A DNA stretch of 64,000 bases, taken from positions 3,751,322-3,815,321 of the forward strand of contig NZ_CP039543.1 of assembly GCF_013085545.1 (NCBI RefSeq), in the 5' to 3' direction. Below are positions 9,417-16,818 of this stretch, one piece after another; the first letter of the stretch is position 1; each line of letters begins with the position of its first letter. The notes under the pieces are model-generated. The model worked only from the letters and a program-made list of their open reading frames with translations. It did no database searches and was not told the origin of the DNA. The DNA comes from Oceanidesulfovibrio marinus (GTDB lineage Bacteria > Desulfobacterota > Desulfovibrionia > Desulfovibrionales > Desulfovibrionaceae). The translations under genes and the position numbers were made by a program.

Positions 9417-10262
9417 TTAATAAAAATACCGTCGCCGGATGGTGTCGAGCACGGCGGTGCTGGCGGCAAAGGGGTTGAGGCCGGGCAGGGGGGGATCGAG
9501 GCGGCGGTGGGCAAAGGGCGTGCGTTCCAGGTGGAGGTTGAAGGCCGTGGCGGCCAGCAGCTCCAGGGCGATGACGTCCTCCACGTTGTAGGCGATAAGT
9601 GTTTCGAGCACGGTTTCGTCGCGCGTGGCCTCGAACTCTTTCCACAAGAGCACGGCCCAGTAGCCGTCCACCCCGTCCAGGTCGCCGCGGGAGAGGCCGA
9701 GCTGATGCTCCACTTTCTTGAGCCCGCCGCCGATGCCGGCCGCCTTGAGCACGAAGCGCAGGTCGATGTGGGCCTGGTCCAGGGTGCAGTTGAACTCCCG
9801 TTCGATAAAGGGCACGTCGAAGCACTTGCCGTTGAAGGTAACGAGCAGGTCGTAGGCGGCGATGTCGTCGACAAAGTCTTCGAGGTTGCGGCCGTGGACA
9901 TAGGTCTTGACCTCGCGGCCGTCGTAGAGTGCGATGGTGGTGATGTGGTCCATGCCGCAGCCGGTGCCGGTTGTCTCGATGTCCACGTAGGCGGCGCTGT
10001 GGCGGAAGTGGGGGAATATGCGCCACTGCTCCTGGGGCGGCAGGTCGCGGTAGAAGACACGGGCGTCGCCTGCGTCCAGGGCTGTGCGGCAGGCGTCCAG
10101 CAGGGAACGCGCCGTGGCCAGGCGACCAGGTCCCACGGGCCAGGAGCCGCCGGCCGGGGCGTCCTTTTCCAGGTCGTCCCAGGTGAGGACGCCGGCGTTC
10201 CAGAGCTTGGCTTCGGTCTTGAGGCCGATGCCGGGAAAATGGCAGAAGGTGTTTTCGAGCAT
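9417..10262 (-). CDS. YprB-like RNase H-fold exonuclease
   Basis: A 281-residue protein of the YprB/DnaQ-like RNase H superfamily. The exonuclease I motif DIETTG (Asp94, Glu96), motif II NGKCFDVPF near 148 and motif III YNVEDV near 235 supply the acidic metal ligands, so the catalytic site is intact. An N-terminal stretch LENTFCHFPGIGLKTEAKLW resembles a helix-hairpin-helix DNA-binding segment (GIG near residue 11). ATG 10262 was chosen because AGGACG precedes it and upstream residues are of low quality. Stand-alone; 195 bp separate it from the divergent SRAP gene. Likely nucleic-acid trimming or repair; substrate unknown. Confidence 0.86.
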   Translation of the reverse strand: MLENTFCHFPGIGLKTEAKLWNAGVLTWDDLEKDAPAGGSWPVGPGRLATARSLLDACRTALDAGDARVFYRDLPPQEQWRIFPHFRHSAAYVDIETTGTGCGMDHITTIALYDGREVKTYVHGRNLEDFVDDIAAYDLLVTFNGKCFDVPFIEREFNCTLDQAHIDLRFVLKAAGIGGGLKKVEHQLGLSRGDLDGVDGYWAVLLWKEFEATRDETVLETLIAYNVEDVIALELLAATAFNLHLERTPFAHRRLDPPLPGLNPFAASTAVLDTIRRRYFY

Positions 10263-10456
10263 GCTGTGTACGTCCTGATGTGTTAAGCGAGGGAAGGGCG
10301 GAGACGATGCCTGGTGCGGGCGTGGCCGAAAAGGGAATGCGGCCACCTCGATTGCTCCGGCTGCGACGGAAGGTACTGGGCTTTGGATCGGCGGGCAAGC
10401 CCCGGTGCAGAGGGCCGGTTTTCCAGAGGATATCGAACCAAACGCAAGGCGAAATC

Positions 10457-11134
10457 ATGTGCGGACGATTCGGATTCTCCATCCCGCCGCGGCGGGCCTG
10501 GGAGTATTTTCAACTGGCCGACATGCACGGCTCCGAGATTCGGCGGAACATCCCGCCCGGCACGGACATCCCGGTCATCGTGCTGGATGACGACGATCCG
10601 TCCCGGCGGGTGCTGCGTTTCTTCCACTGGGGGCTTGTGCCGAGCTGGGCCGACGACCCGAAGATCGGCTACAAGCTCATCAACGCCCGCGGCGGGACCG
10701 CCCCGGACAAGCCCGCCTTCCGCAACGCCTTTGCGCGGCGGCGCTGCCTCATCCCGGCGGACCGCTTCTACGAGTGGGAGAAGCGCCCAGACGGTACGAA
10801 GCAGCCGTACGCCATAACCATGGCCGATCATTCGCCATTCGCCATGGCCGGCCTGTGGGAGCACTGGACAAAACAGGACGGCGAGGAGCTCTTCTCAGCC
10901 ATCATCCTGACCACCGAGGCCAACGAGCTGGTGGCGCACGTACACGACCGCATGCCGGTCATTCTGGCGCCCGAAGACTACGGCCGTTGGCTGGCTCCGG
11001 ACGCGGACCCGGAATCCCTGCGTGAACTCATCCGGCCGTACCCGGCCGAAGGCATGGCCCTGGTGCAGGTGAGCACGCGGGTGAATGATCCGAAGAACCA
11101 GGATATCGGCCCGGAGCAGTGTCTACTGACGTAG
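10457..11134 (+). CDS. SRAP-domain protein (YedK/HMCES family)
   Basis: DNA-repair protein that forms a stable thiazolidine crosslink with abasic sites in single-stranded DNA through its N-terminal cysteine. The 225 residues start MCGRFG, giving Cys2 after Met removal. Asn77 (LINARGG), Glu106 (DRFYEWE) and His161/His163 (HVHDRMPVIL) fill the known active-site positions. The start is fixed because Cys2 must be exposed. No LexA-type operator was recognised upstream. Full length and intact. Confidence 0.93.
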   Translation: MCGRFGFSIPPRRAWEYFQLADMHGSEIRRNIPPGTDIPVIVLDDDDPSRRVLRFFHWGLVPSWADDPKIGYKLINARGGTAPDKPAFRNAFARRRCLIPADRFYEWEKRPDGTKQPYAITMADHSPFAMAGLWEHWTKQDGEELFSAIILTTEANELVAHVHDRMPVILAPEDYGRWLAPDADPESLRELIRPYPAEGMALVQVSTRVNDPKNQDIGPEQCLLT

Positions 11135-11163
11135 ACAGATTGCGTCTAATGTTTTGGACACGA

Positions 11164-11883
11164 TCAGCTGCGCGGCGGCATGGCCGTGCGCAGCCTGCGT
11201 GCCGGCACAGGCGCACGCCAGGGGTAGATGGGGTTGGCCAGGGTCCACCAGCCGGGCTGCTTCTCGGCGGTCAGCTCCATGCGCGTGACGAACTTGATGG
11301 ATTTATAGGCCAGATCATACGGGCAGACCACCCGCGCCGGCGCGCCGCGGTCCTGCGGCAGAGGCGCTCCATCCAGCCCCAGCGCAAAAAGATAGCCCAG
11401 CTCGCGGTTCAGCAGCCAGTCGATGGGGAAGGACTCCATGTAGTGATCGACTCCGCTGCTGTTGTAGCCGGTCTCGCCCAGGGAGTGGAACACGACGTAG
11501 CGCGCTTCGGGCTTGGGGGATACCGTGGCGAGCAGGTCCTTGAAGGTCACGCCGGACCAGTGCACGTCCAACACGGACCAGCCCTCCACGCAGTGGAAGT
11601 CCGAGGTCTGCCTGGTCTGCGGCAGGGCCAGAAGCTGGGCGTAGGTCAGGGTGACCGGCTCGTCCACAAGGCCGCCGATGGTCAGGGCGTAGTCCTCCTC
11701 GCGGCCGTCGCCGTAGCGGACCTTTCCGGCCGCCGGATCGAAGGTGAAGGTGCCATGCTCCACGGTGCGCGTGCGGAAGGCCTGTACGACAAAGGCCCAG
11801 ACGCGGCGCGGGGCCGAGACGGCGATTGCCGCGGCGCAGCCAAAAAGCTGCAGGGCGCGGCGGCGGTTCAGTGTGTACGGCAT
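11164..11883 (-). CDS. Exported sulfite-oxidase-family molybdopterin enzyme
   Basis: A 239-residue oxidoreductase of the sulfite oxidase/YedY (MsrP) molybdopterin family. A twin-arginine signal (NRRRALQLFG, residues 6-15) followed by a hydrophobic run and VWA predicts Tat export to the periplasm with the cofactor already bound. The conserved molybdenum-ligating cysteine is Cys98 in DFHCVEGW. MsrP repairs periplasmic methionine sulfoxide, but this protein is shorter than E. coli MsrP (about 330) and lacks an adjacent msrQ haem subunit, so the substrate and electron donor are open. Ribosome site GAGGAC 8 bp before ATG. Convergent with the SRAP gene. Confidence 0.88.
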   Translation of the reverse strand: MPYTLNRRRALQLFGCAAAIAVSAPRRVWAFVVQAFRTRTVEHGTFTFDPAAGKVRYGDGREEDYALTIGGLVDEPVTLTYAQLLALPQTRQTSDFHCVEGWSVLDVHWSGVTFKDLLATVSPKPEARYVVFHSLGETGYNSSGVDHYMESFPIDWLLNRELGYLFALGLDGAPLPQDRGAPARVVCPYDLAYKSIKFVTRMELTAEKQPGWWTLANPIYPWRAPVPARRLRTAMPPRS

Positions 11884-12081
11884 GCGGCTGTCCTCGCATA
11901 AAAAATGGTGAAGGATTATTCCATACTAACGCAGGTCGGGACATGCGGCAACGGCCGCCGCCAAAAAACACGGCCTTGATAACGCTTGCCGCGGAAGGTA
12001 TTCGATATACCGTGCGGCGGCTCTGCATGGTGGCCATGCACCGGGTCAATGCCGCATGCGAAGCGATCGAGGAGAACAGCG

Positions 12082-12606
12082 ATGGACGAGACAATGAAAA
12101 ACGCGGTGCTCACGGCGCTGCACGAACGGCGCAGCATCCGCAAGTTCACGGCCGCGCCCGTGAGCCGCGAGGATGTGCATACCATTCTGGACGCCGGCCG
12201 CTGGGCGCCCTCCGGCAAGAACAACCAGCCCTGCCGTTTTCTGGTCCTGCGCTCCGGCGACGAGCGCCAGGGCAGCCTGAGCGACTGCACCAAGTACCCG
12301 CAACTCATCAACGGCGCCGCCATTCTTATCTGCATCTACCTGGACAAAGAGGCGTGCTACGACGAGCGCAAGGACCACCAGAGCGCCGGCGCATGCATCG
12401 AGAACATGCTGCTGGCCATACACGCCCTGGGCCTGGGCGCTGTCTGGGTGGGCGAGATTATCAACCAGGCCGCGGACGTGAACGCCGTGCTCGGCGTGGA
12501 CGGCGAGCGCTACGAGCTCCAGGCCGTGCTGGCCGTGGGCCATCCGGACCAGCCGGGCAAGGCCGTACGCAACGAGCTGTCCGAGTACATGCTGGAGGCG
12601 TTTTGA
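12082..12606 (+). CDS. Nitroreductase-family flavoprotein
   Basis: A 174-residue FMN-dependent oxidoreductase of the nitroreductase superfamily, short form. The FMN-binding RRSIRKF is at 17-23, followed by RWAPSGKNNQPCRF near 40-53 and the glycine-rich AIHALGLGAVWVGE segment near 120. ATG 12082 follows GAGGAG. Its TGA overlaps the start of the hydrolase gene (TGATG), and that gene in turn overlaps the TusA-like gene, so the three form one translationally coupled unit. The physiological electron acceptor cannot be told; one possibility, given the neighbours, is a redox partner in thiol or selenol chemistry. Confidence 0.9.
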   Translation: MDETMKNAVLTALHERRSIRKFTAAPVSREDVHTILDAGRWAPSGKNNQPCRFLVLRSGDERQGSLSDCTKYPQLINGAAILICIYLDKEACYDERKDHQSAGACIENMLLAIHALGLGAVWVGEIINQAADVNAVLGVDGERYELQAVLAVGHPDQPGKAVRNELSEYMLEAF

Positions 12607-13253
12607 TGGGACGATCGGAAGATGTGATGCAGATTCGGACATTTGCCCTGGGGCCGCTGCAGACCAACTGCTACCTGCTTATCCGCAACGGCGACGCCGT
12701 AGTGGTGGATCCGGGCGGCGATCCGTCCGCCGTGCTGAACGTGCTCAGGAACGAAGGGCTCACCCTGACGCACATCTTGAACACCCACTTCCACTTCGAC
12801 CACGTGGGCGGCAACAGGAAGCTGGCCCAGGAGACGGGCGCGCCCATCCTGGCCGATGAAAAGGACGCCTACCTTCTGGAGACGGAGCTGGGCCGCGGCG
12901 GGTTCATGGGCCTGCCCGCCATCGAGCTCTTCGAGTACGAAAACATCGAGCCCGGTGCAACGTCCTTCCTGGGGCTGGACTGCGCCGTGCTGCCCACGCC
13001 GGGCCACTCGCCGGGCAGCGTGTCCTTCCACTTCCCGGACGCGGCCGCGGTTTTTGTGGGCGATCTTTTGTTCAACCGCTCCATCGGCCGCACGGACTTC
13101 CCGGGCGGTGACCTCGACGTGCTCAAGAACTCCGTGGTCGGGCAGATATTCACCCTGCCGCCGGAGACCGTAGTCTACTCCGGCCACGGCGATCCGACCA
13201 CGGTGGGCGACGAGATGCGGCACAACCCGTTCTTTACGGATTTTTCCTTCTAA
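12606..13253 (+). CDS. Metallo-beta-lactamase-fold hydrolase (glyoxalase II/persulfide dioxygenase-like)
   Basis: A 215-residue cytoplasmic MBL-fold protein close to short glyoxalase II-like hydrolases. The metal motif HFHFDH lies at 61-66, the second-shell His in PTPGHSPGS near 138, the bridging Asp in FVGDLLF near 156 and a late His in YSGHGDPT near 198. This ligand set fits either a two-metal thioester hydrolase or a one-iron persulfide dioxygenase. Sitting between a nitroreductase and a TusA-like gene, and coupled to both by overlaps (TGATG, TAATG), a role in persulfide or thiol metabolism is plausible but unproved. An internal ATG at 12627 is a possible alternative start. Confidence 0.9.
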   Translation: MGRSEDVMQIRTFALGPLQTNCYLLIRNGDAVVVDPGGDPSAVLNVLRNEGLTLTHILNTHFHFDHVGGNRKLAQETGAPILADEKDAYLLETELGRGGFMGLPAIELFEYENIEPGATSFLGLDCAVLPTPGHSPGSVSFHFPDAAAVFVGDLLFNRSIGRTDFPGGDLDVLKNSVVGQIFTLPPETVVYSGHGDPTTVGDEMRHNPFFTDFSF

Positions 13254-13498
13254 TGGATGAGACGACCATGACCGAGACGCAGACGTATATCGACCTGTCG
13301 CAGAAGTGTTGAGGGCTTGCACTGGAGATCGGGTGGTATCTCCGTTTTGGCAAGAGCGAGCCTGTTTCGTTTACTGTCCAGCAGTCCGCACGGGAGCTGC
13401 TGTACGACGTGCTGACCCTGGAGCCGTACTGGGACCTCGATGTGCAAGAGGCCGGCGACGGCTTGCTGCACGCAATCTATCATCGCAGGAAGCGTTGA
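13253..13498 (+). CDS. Probable selenoprotein: TusA-like sulfurtransferase with Cys-Sec motif
   Basis: An 81-codon frame interrupted only by TGA at 13310-13312 (codon 20). Read through as selenocysteine, it gives YIDLSQKC-U-GLALEIG, then EPVSFTVQQ, ARELLYDVL and GLLHAIYHRRKR. This reproduces the beta-alpha-beta-alpha-beta-beta order of TusA/SirA, and the length equals E. coli TusA (81). Cys19 occupies the TusA catalytic cysteine position and Sec20 replaces the proline of the CPxP motif. Cys-Sec-Gly also recalls the redox pair of thioredoxin reductases. A SECIS-like hairpin starts 11 nt after the TGA. The start overlaps the hydrolase stop (TAATG); ATG 13268 is an alternative. A flavodoxin-fold reductase follows 19 bp later. 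The alternative, a nonsense-mutated pseudogene, is less likely because downstream coding quality is intact and a second case exists at 47439. Sulfur or selenium delivery is inferred. Confidence 0.8.
13324..13343 (+). promoter_or_regulatory. Bacterial SECIS-like hairpin of the TusA-like gene
   Basis: Within the coding frame, 11 nt after the TGA, GGAGAT and ATCTCC form a perfect 6-bp stem closing the 8-nt loop CGGGTGGT. The 11-nt distance equals that of the minimal fdhF SECIS of E. coli, and a G-rich loop is expected for SelB binding. The loop starts with the same five bases as the hairpin at 47534-47548. Confidence 0.75.
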
Positions 13499-13517
13499 GC
13501 ATACGGAGGCGATGCGC

Positions 13518-14117
13518 ATGGACCGTCTGACCCTGTACGGCTGCAGCCCGCGCCACGGCGGCAACAGCGATACGGCGCTGGAGCTGTTTCGCGATGCCAT
13601 GGACGAGGCTGGCGTGGCCACGGACGCGCTCTGGGTGCGGGAGCATCCGCTGCTGCCGTGCAAGGGGTGCGGCCTGTGCGGGGAAAAAGGCTGCTGCACC
13701 CTGGCCGGCAAGGACGAGGCGGATGCGCTGTTCGCGCCGCTGCTGGGCTCCGGACCGGTGCTCTTTTCCTCGCCCATCTTCTTCTACCACGTGCCTGCCG
13801 GGTTCAAGGCGTTCATCGACCGGGCCCAGGCCTACTACATGCGCCGGCTGCACGGGGACGAGACCCTGCTCAATCTGCCGCGGCGGGAGGCGTTCGCCAT
13901 GTTCGTGGCCGGCCGGCCGCAGGGGGAGAAGCTCTTCGAGGGCGCGATGCTCACGCTGAAGTACTTCCTGGAGCCGTTCAACGTGACCCTGGCCGACCCC
14001 TTGACCCTGCGCGGCATCGACGCCAGAGGGGACCTCGCCGGCAACGAGAACGCCCGGCAGGCCGTGCGCGAGTACGCGGCTTCCGTGGCGCGGCGTCTTT
14101 CGGAATCCACACCATAG
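13518..14117 (+). CDS. Flavodoxin-fold NAD(P)H-dependent FMN reductase-like protein
   Basis: About 199 residues of the NADPH-dependent FMN reductase/iron-sulfur flavoprotein type. The FMN phosphate loop is GCSPRHGGNSDTA near the N-terminus, and SSPIFFYHVPAGFKAFIDR near residue 80-100 is the second flavin-binding segment. Between them lies a compact cysteine cluster CKGCGLCGEKGCC (from about residue 51). In iron-sulfur flavoproteins such a cluster binds 4Fe-4S; here it may do so or act as a thiol relay. ATG 13518 is preferred because GGAGG precedes it by 8 bp. Directly downstream of the TusA-like selenoprotein, it could be its reductant (inference). Confidence 0.87.
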   Translation: MDRLTLYGCSPRHGGNSDTALELFRDAMDEAGVATDALWVREHPLLPCKGCGLCGEKGCCTLAGKDEADALFAPLLGSGPVLFSSPIFFYHVPAGFKAFIDRAQAYYMRRLHGDETLLNLPRREAFAMFVAGRPQGEKLFEGAMLTLKYFLEPFNVTLADPLTLRGIDARGDLAGNENARQAVREYAASVARRLSESTP

Positions 14118-14127
14118 GCGCAGGAGA

Positions 14128-14862
14128 ATGCAGAGGGCGGCCGCGATCAGGATTCAGGCTGGCGTGCTCGGCCTGGCACATGCTCTGGGCATATTCGGCG
14201 GCCGCTGCCGGCGGTGCGGCGCCGCGCCGGAATCGGGCGGCGTGCTGTGCGATGCGTGCGGCCAGGCGCTGCAGCCGCGCACCGGCGGGTACTGTCCGGA
14301 CTGCGGCGCGATCTTTGCCGAGGAGAGCGCGCCTGTATCGCGTTGCGCCGCGTGCCGGAAATCGCCCCCGCCATGGTCCGGCGTGGTGTTTCACAGCGTC
14401 TACCCCAGCGCCCTGGGCGAGCTTGTCCTGGAGCTCAAGTACGGCCGCCGGCTCAGCAGGGCGGCGATTATTACCGGCTGCATGGCCGCGGCGTGTCAGA
14501 AAGCCGGCGTGGCTGTGGATGTGGTTGCGCCGGTGCCGCTGCACCCCAAGCGGCTGCGGATGCGGGGATTCAACCAGAGCGCGGTGCTGGCCCGGCCACT
14601 GGCGCGGAAAATTGGCGCGGCGTATGCATCAACCGGGTTGCGGCGGGTGCGGGATACGCCGCCTCAGGTGAGCCTGCCCCGCAAGGCGCGGCAGAAGAAC
14701 ATCAAGGGCGCCTTTATCGCGAATGAGGAGCTCGTGTCCGGCCGCCGGGTTCTGCTGGTGGACGACATCATGACGACGGGCGCCACGCTGCGCGAGGCCT
14801 GCCGGACGCTGGACAAGGCCGGCGCAAAGAGCGTGGTCCTCTGCATTGCGGCCAGGGCCTGA
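14128..14862 (+). CDS. comF: ComF family phosphoribosyltransferase-like protein
   Basis: A 244-residue cytoplasmic protein with the ComF plan: an N-terminal double zinc ribbon (CRRCG, CDACG, CPDCG, CAACR between about residues 27 and 82) and a C-terminal phosphoribosyltransferase fold with the PRPP loop VLLVDDIMTTGATL near 209-222. ComF helps DNA entry in naturally competent bacteria and also occurs as a general PRTase of unknown role. It starts 10 bp after the preceding reductase gene. With comEC at 1606 this makes two competence-type genes in the window. Confidence 0.93.
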   Translation: MQRAAAIRIQAGVLGLAHALGIFGGRCRRCGAAPESGGVLCDACGQALQPRTGGYCPDCGAIFAEESAPVSRCAACRKSPPPWSGVVFHSVYPSALGELVLELKYGRRLSRAAIITGCMAAACQKAGVAVDVVAPVPLHPKRLRMRGFNQSAVLARPLARKIGAAYASTGLRRVRDTPPQVSLPRKARQKNIKGAFIANEELVSGRRVLLVDDIMTTGATLREACRTLDKAGAKSVVLCIAARA

Positions 14863-14900
14863 CATTCATCAACACTAGCCTAATGACGTAAGGACGTATC

Positions 14901-15842
14901 GTGACGCACACGGCGAGACATGGATCGGGATGGACGGCCGCGGCCGTAGCGGGCTTGCTTCTTATCACGCTCGTTCTGACGCCGCAGCATGCGCAGGCCG
15001 CGGGCAACGTGCCGCCGCGCTGGCAGCCCCTGGCCCAGCGACTGGTTGACGAGGGCATTTCGAACGAGCTGGTGATGGCGCTCTTTTCCCGCAGCGACGT
15101 GATCTACAAGTCCGAGTACATGGGCAAGAAGATCCGCGCCCTCTACCGCATCAAGTACGACAAGCACAAGCCGCCGGCGCGCGCGCAGGAACGGCCCGGC
15201 AGGCGCGACAAGCGGACGATCTACGATGTGCATCTGACGCCGGATCGCCTGGCCGCCATCCGGCTGTTCTGCGTGGAGTACCAGGGCGCGTTGCAACACG
15301 TGGAGAAGCAGTACGGCACGCCGCCGGAGCTGGTCATGGCCATACTTGTGGTGGAAACGCGGCTGGGTGAGTACCTGGGCGTGCAGAGCGCCTTCAATGC
15401 GCTGGCGAGCATGGCTGCGGCCCGATCGCTGGACGACATCGGCGGGTTCGTGCCCGACTCGCTCACCCCGGAGCAGAAGAAGTATCTGACCGAGCGGATG
15501 GACGACAAGTCGGACTGGGCGCTCAAGCAGCTGAAAGCGCTTATCCGCTTTGCAACGACGAACAAGCTCGACCCCGTGTCCATGCCCGGCTCCATCTACG
15601 GAGCCATAGGCCTGTGCCAGTTCATGCCCGCCACGGCGCTGGAGTGCGGCGTGGACGGCGACGGCGACGGCCGCGTGGACCTGTACGATCCGGCCGACGC
15701 CGTGCACTCCGTAGGATTCTTCCTCAAACGGGCCGGCTGGAAGAGCGGGCTTTCCCAGAAAAAGCGGGTGAAGGTCATCCGCCGATACAACAACGACGAG
15801 TTCTACGCCCGCACCGTGCTGCGCATTGCCACGCGGCTGTAG
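14901..15842 (+). CDS. MltB-type lytic murein transglycosylase
   Basis: A 313-residue exported peptidoglycan-cleaving enzyme of the soluble/membrane-bound lytic transglycosylase B family. A signal peptide (hydrophobic residues 12-27, ending AQA) directs it to the periplasm; no lipobox cysteine is seen. The catalytic Glu is in VVETRLGEY near residue 151, followed by SAFNALASM, IYGAIGLCQFMPATA near 232 and YNNDEFYA at the end, all MltB signatures. An Asp/Gly run DGDGDGRVDLYDPADA near 252 looks like the EF-hand-like calcium loop of MltB. GTG start. Followed by a strong terminator. Confidence 0.92.
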   Translation: MTHTARHGSGWTAAAVAGLLLITLVLTPQHAQAAGNVPPRWQPLAQRLVDEGISNELVMALFSRSDVIYKSEYMGKKIRALYRIKYDKHKPPARAQERPGRRDKRTIYDVHLTPDRLAAIRLFCVEYQGALQHVEKQYGTPPELVMAILVVETRLGEYLGVQSAFNALASMAAARSLDDIGGFVPDSLTPEQKKYLTERMDDKSDWALKQLKALIRFATTNKLDPVSMPGSIYGAIGLCQFMPATALECGVDGDGDGRVDLYDPADAVHSVGFFLKRAGWKSGLSQKKRVKVIRRYNNDEFYARTVLRIATRL

Positions 15843-15886
15843 GGCCGGCGCGCGGATGTTTGCAGGGCGTGGGCTCCTGCGCAAAT

Positions 15887-15924
15887 AAAAAACGGGCGGC
15901 TCCTGTGCGGGACCGCCCGTTTTG
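15887..15924 (+). terminator. Rho-independent terminator of the comF-mltB unit
   Basis: Plus-strand hairpin AAAACGGGCGG...CCGCCCGTTTT, extended by inner GGCTCC/GGGACC pairing, runs into TTTTGGTTT, 45 bp after the transglycosylase stop. Confidence 0.88.
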
Positions 15925-16233
15925 GTTTCCAGAAGCGGCCGGGGGGGGGACCGGCCGCCTTGAATTCCCCGATGAGGGGAAGAGGAGAGTCCCTCGTAAA
16001 GAGGGAAGGAAGCGACGCTGCTGCAGAATGGGGGGGATGCCGCTGCAGCGCAACTTCCGTTCGGAGATCGAGTGGGGGGACTCGTTCCCCGAACATGGTG
16101 GAGGCGCATGCGCCTCCGCTCCACTTGTTGCTCAATCCGGCGGACGGGGGGGAAGGGTCCACCGGATTGGTAACAACAACAGGTGCAGCAGTGCTGCACG
16201 ATTTCTCAGGAGCCGGGTTACGGCTCCGAAAAC
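15925..16233 (+). other. Intergenic stretch with G-runs and palindromes
   Basis: No gene seen. It holds a run of nine G at 15941-15949 in the loop of a perfect 8-bp stem (GCGGCCGG at 15935, CCGGCCGC at 15951), further G5-G7 runs near 16030, 16074 and 16146, and an 18-bp perfect palindrome (GGAGGCGCATGCGCCTCC, 16100-16117). Part may be 3' untranslated RNA of the minus-strand receiver gene. Confidence 0.6.
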
Positions 16234-16632
16234 TCAGACAACATACAGAAAGTCGGGGTGCTGCCTCGGCCGTAACGTCATGACCTGCATAAGCAGCGGT
16301 GCAAGACTCTCTGCCGTAAGCGCGCCTCGGATAACGGCGAACGCGGCGCTGAGGTCTCCCTGCGAAGCAAGGTCCATGCGGTGGTCATCCGCAACGAGGA
16401 TGACCGGTACACCGGGAGCCACATGGTTGCAAAGTCGCAGCAGCTCTTCGCCGCGCATGCCCGGCATGGGGCAATGGCTGACGACGGCCGCCACGGACGG
16501 GCCTTCGAACGCGAGTGCGAAAATGCCCGTTACTGCGGAAGAGTATGCCCTGACGGAAATGCCGAGTTGCTCCAGCTGTTGGCGGCATTGCTGCAACGCG
16601 GCGGGGTTGTCATGCAAAAACTTGACATTCAT
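16234..16632 (-). CDS. Degenerate receiver-domain protein (no phospho-acceptor Asp)
   Basis: A 132-residue stand-alone CheY-like fold. The receiver pattern is clear: VKFLHDNPAALQQCRQQLE, then VVSHCPMPGMRGEELL, then VPVILVADD. In the second segment the phospho-acceptor Asp of the usual D-x-x-MPGMDG is replaced by Ser, and the N-terminal acidic pair is reduced to HD. It therefore should not be phosphorylated in the normal way and may act as a constitutive or ligand-controlled binding module. It lies downstream of an NtrC-kinase-hybrid kinase group on the same strand, but a terminator separates them. A GGGAAGAG site precedes the ATG. Confidence 0.82.
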   Translation of the reverse strand: MNVKFLHDNPAALQQCRQQLEQLGISVRAYSSAVTGIFALAFEGPSVAAVVSHCPMPGMRGEELLRLCNHVAPGVPVILVADDHRMDLASQGDLSAAFAVIRGALTAESLAPLLMQVMTLRPRQHPDFLYVV

Positions 16633-16724
16633 GGCTGCTCTTCCCTCGTACAGTCACCAAGACAATACAAAGGATGTGCCAGAACGATGATGTTTTGCGA
16701 AATGCACGTAACAGTCTGGAATAG

Positions 16725-16760
16725 AATGAAAAATAAAACAAGCGCGCCCTGGGGCGCGCT
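16725..16760 (-). terminator. Intrinsic terminator of the NtrC-type regulator
   Basis: Minus-strand perfect stem AGCGCGCC/GGCGCGCT with a 4-nt loop, then TGTTTTATTTTT. It closes the three-gene signalling transcript from 22678. Confidence 0.85.
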
Positions 16761-16818
16761 GTGCGGAAAATGTGCGAATGTGCATGTGCGCACACTAAGT
16801 GCGCGAAATCGACCAGTC

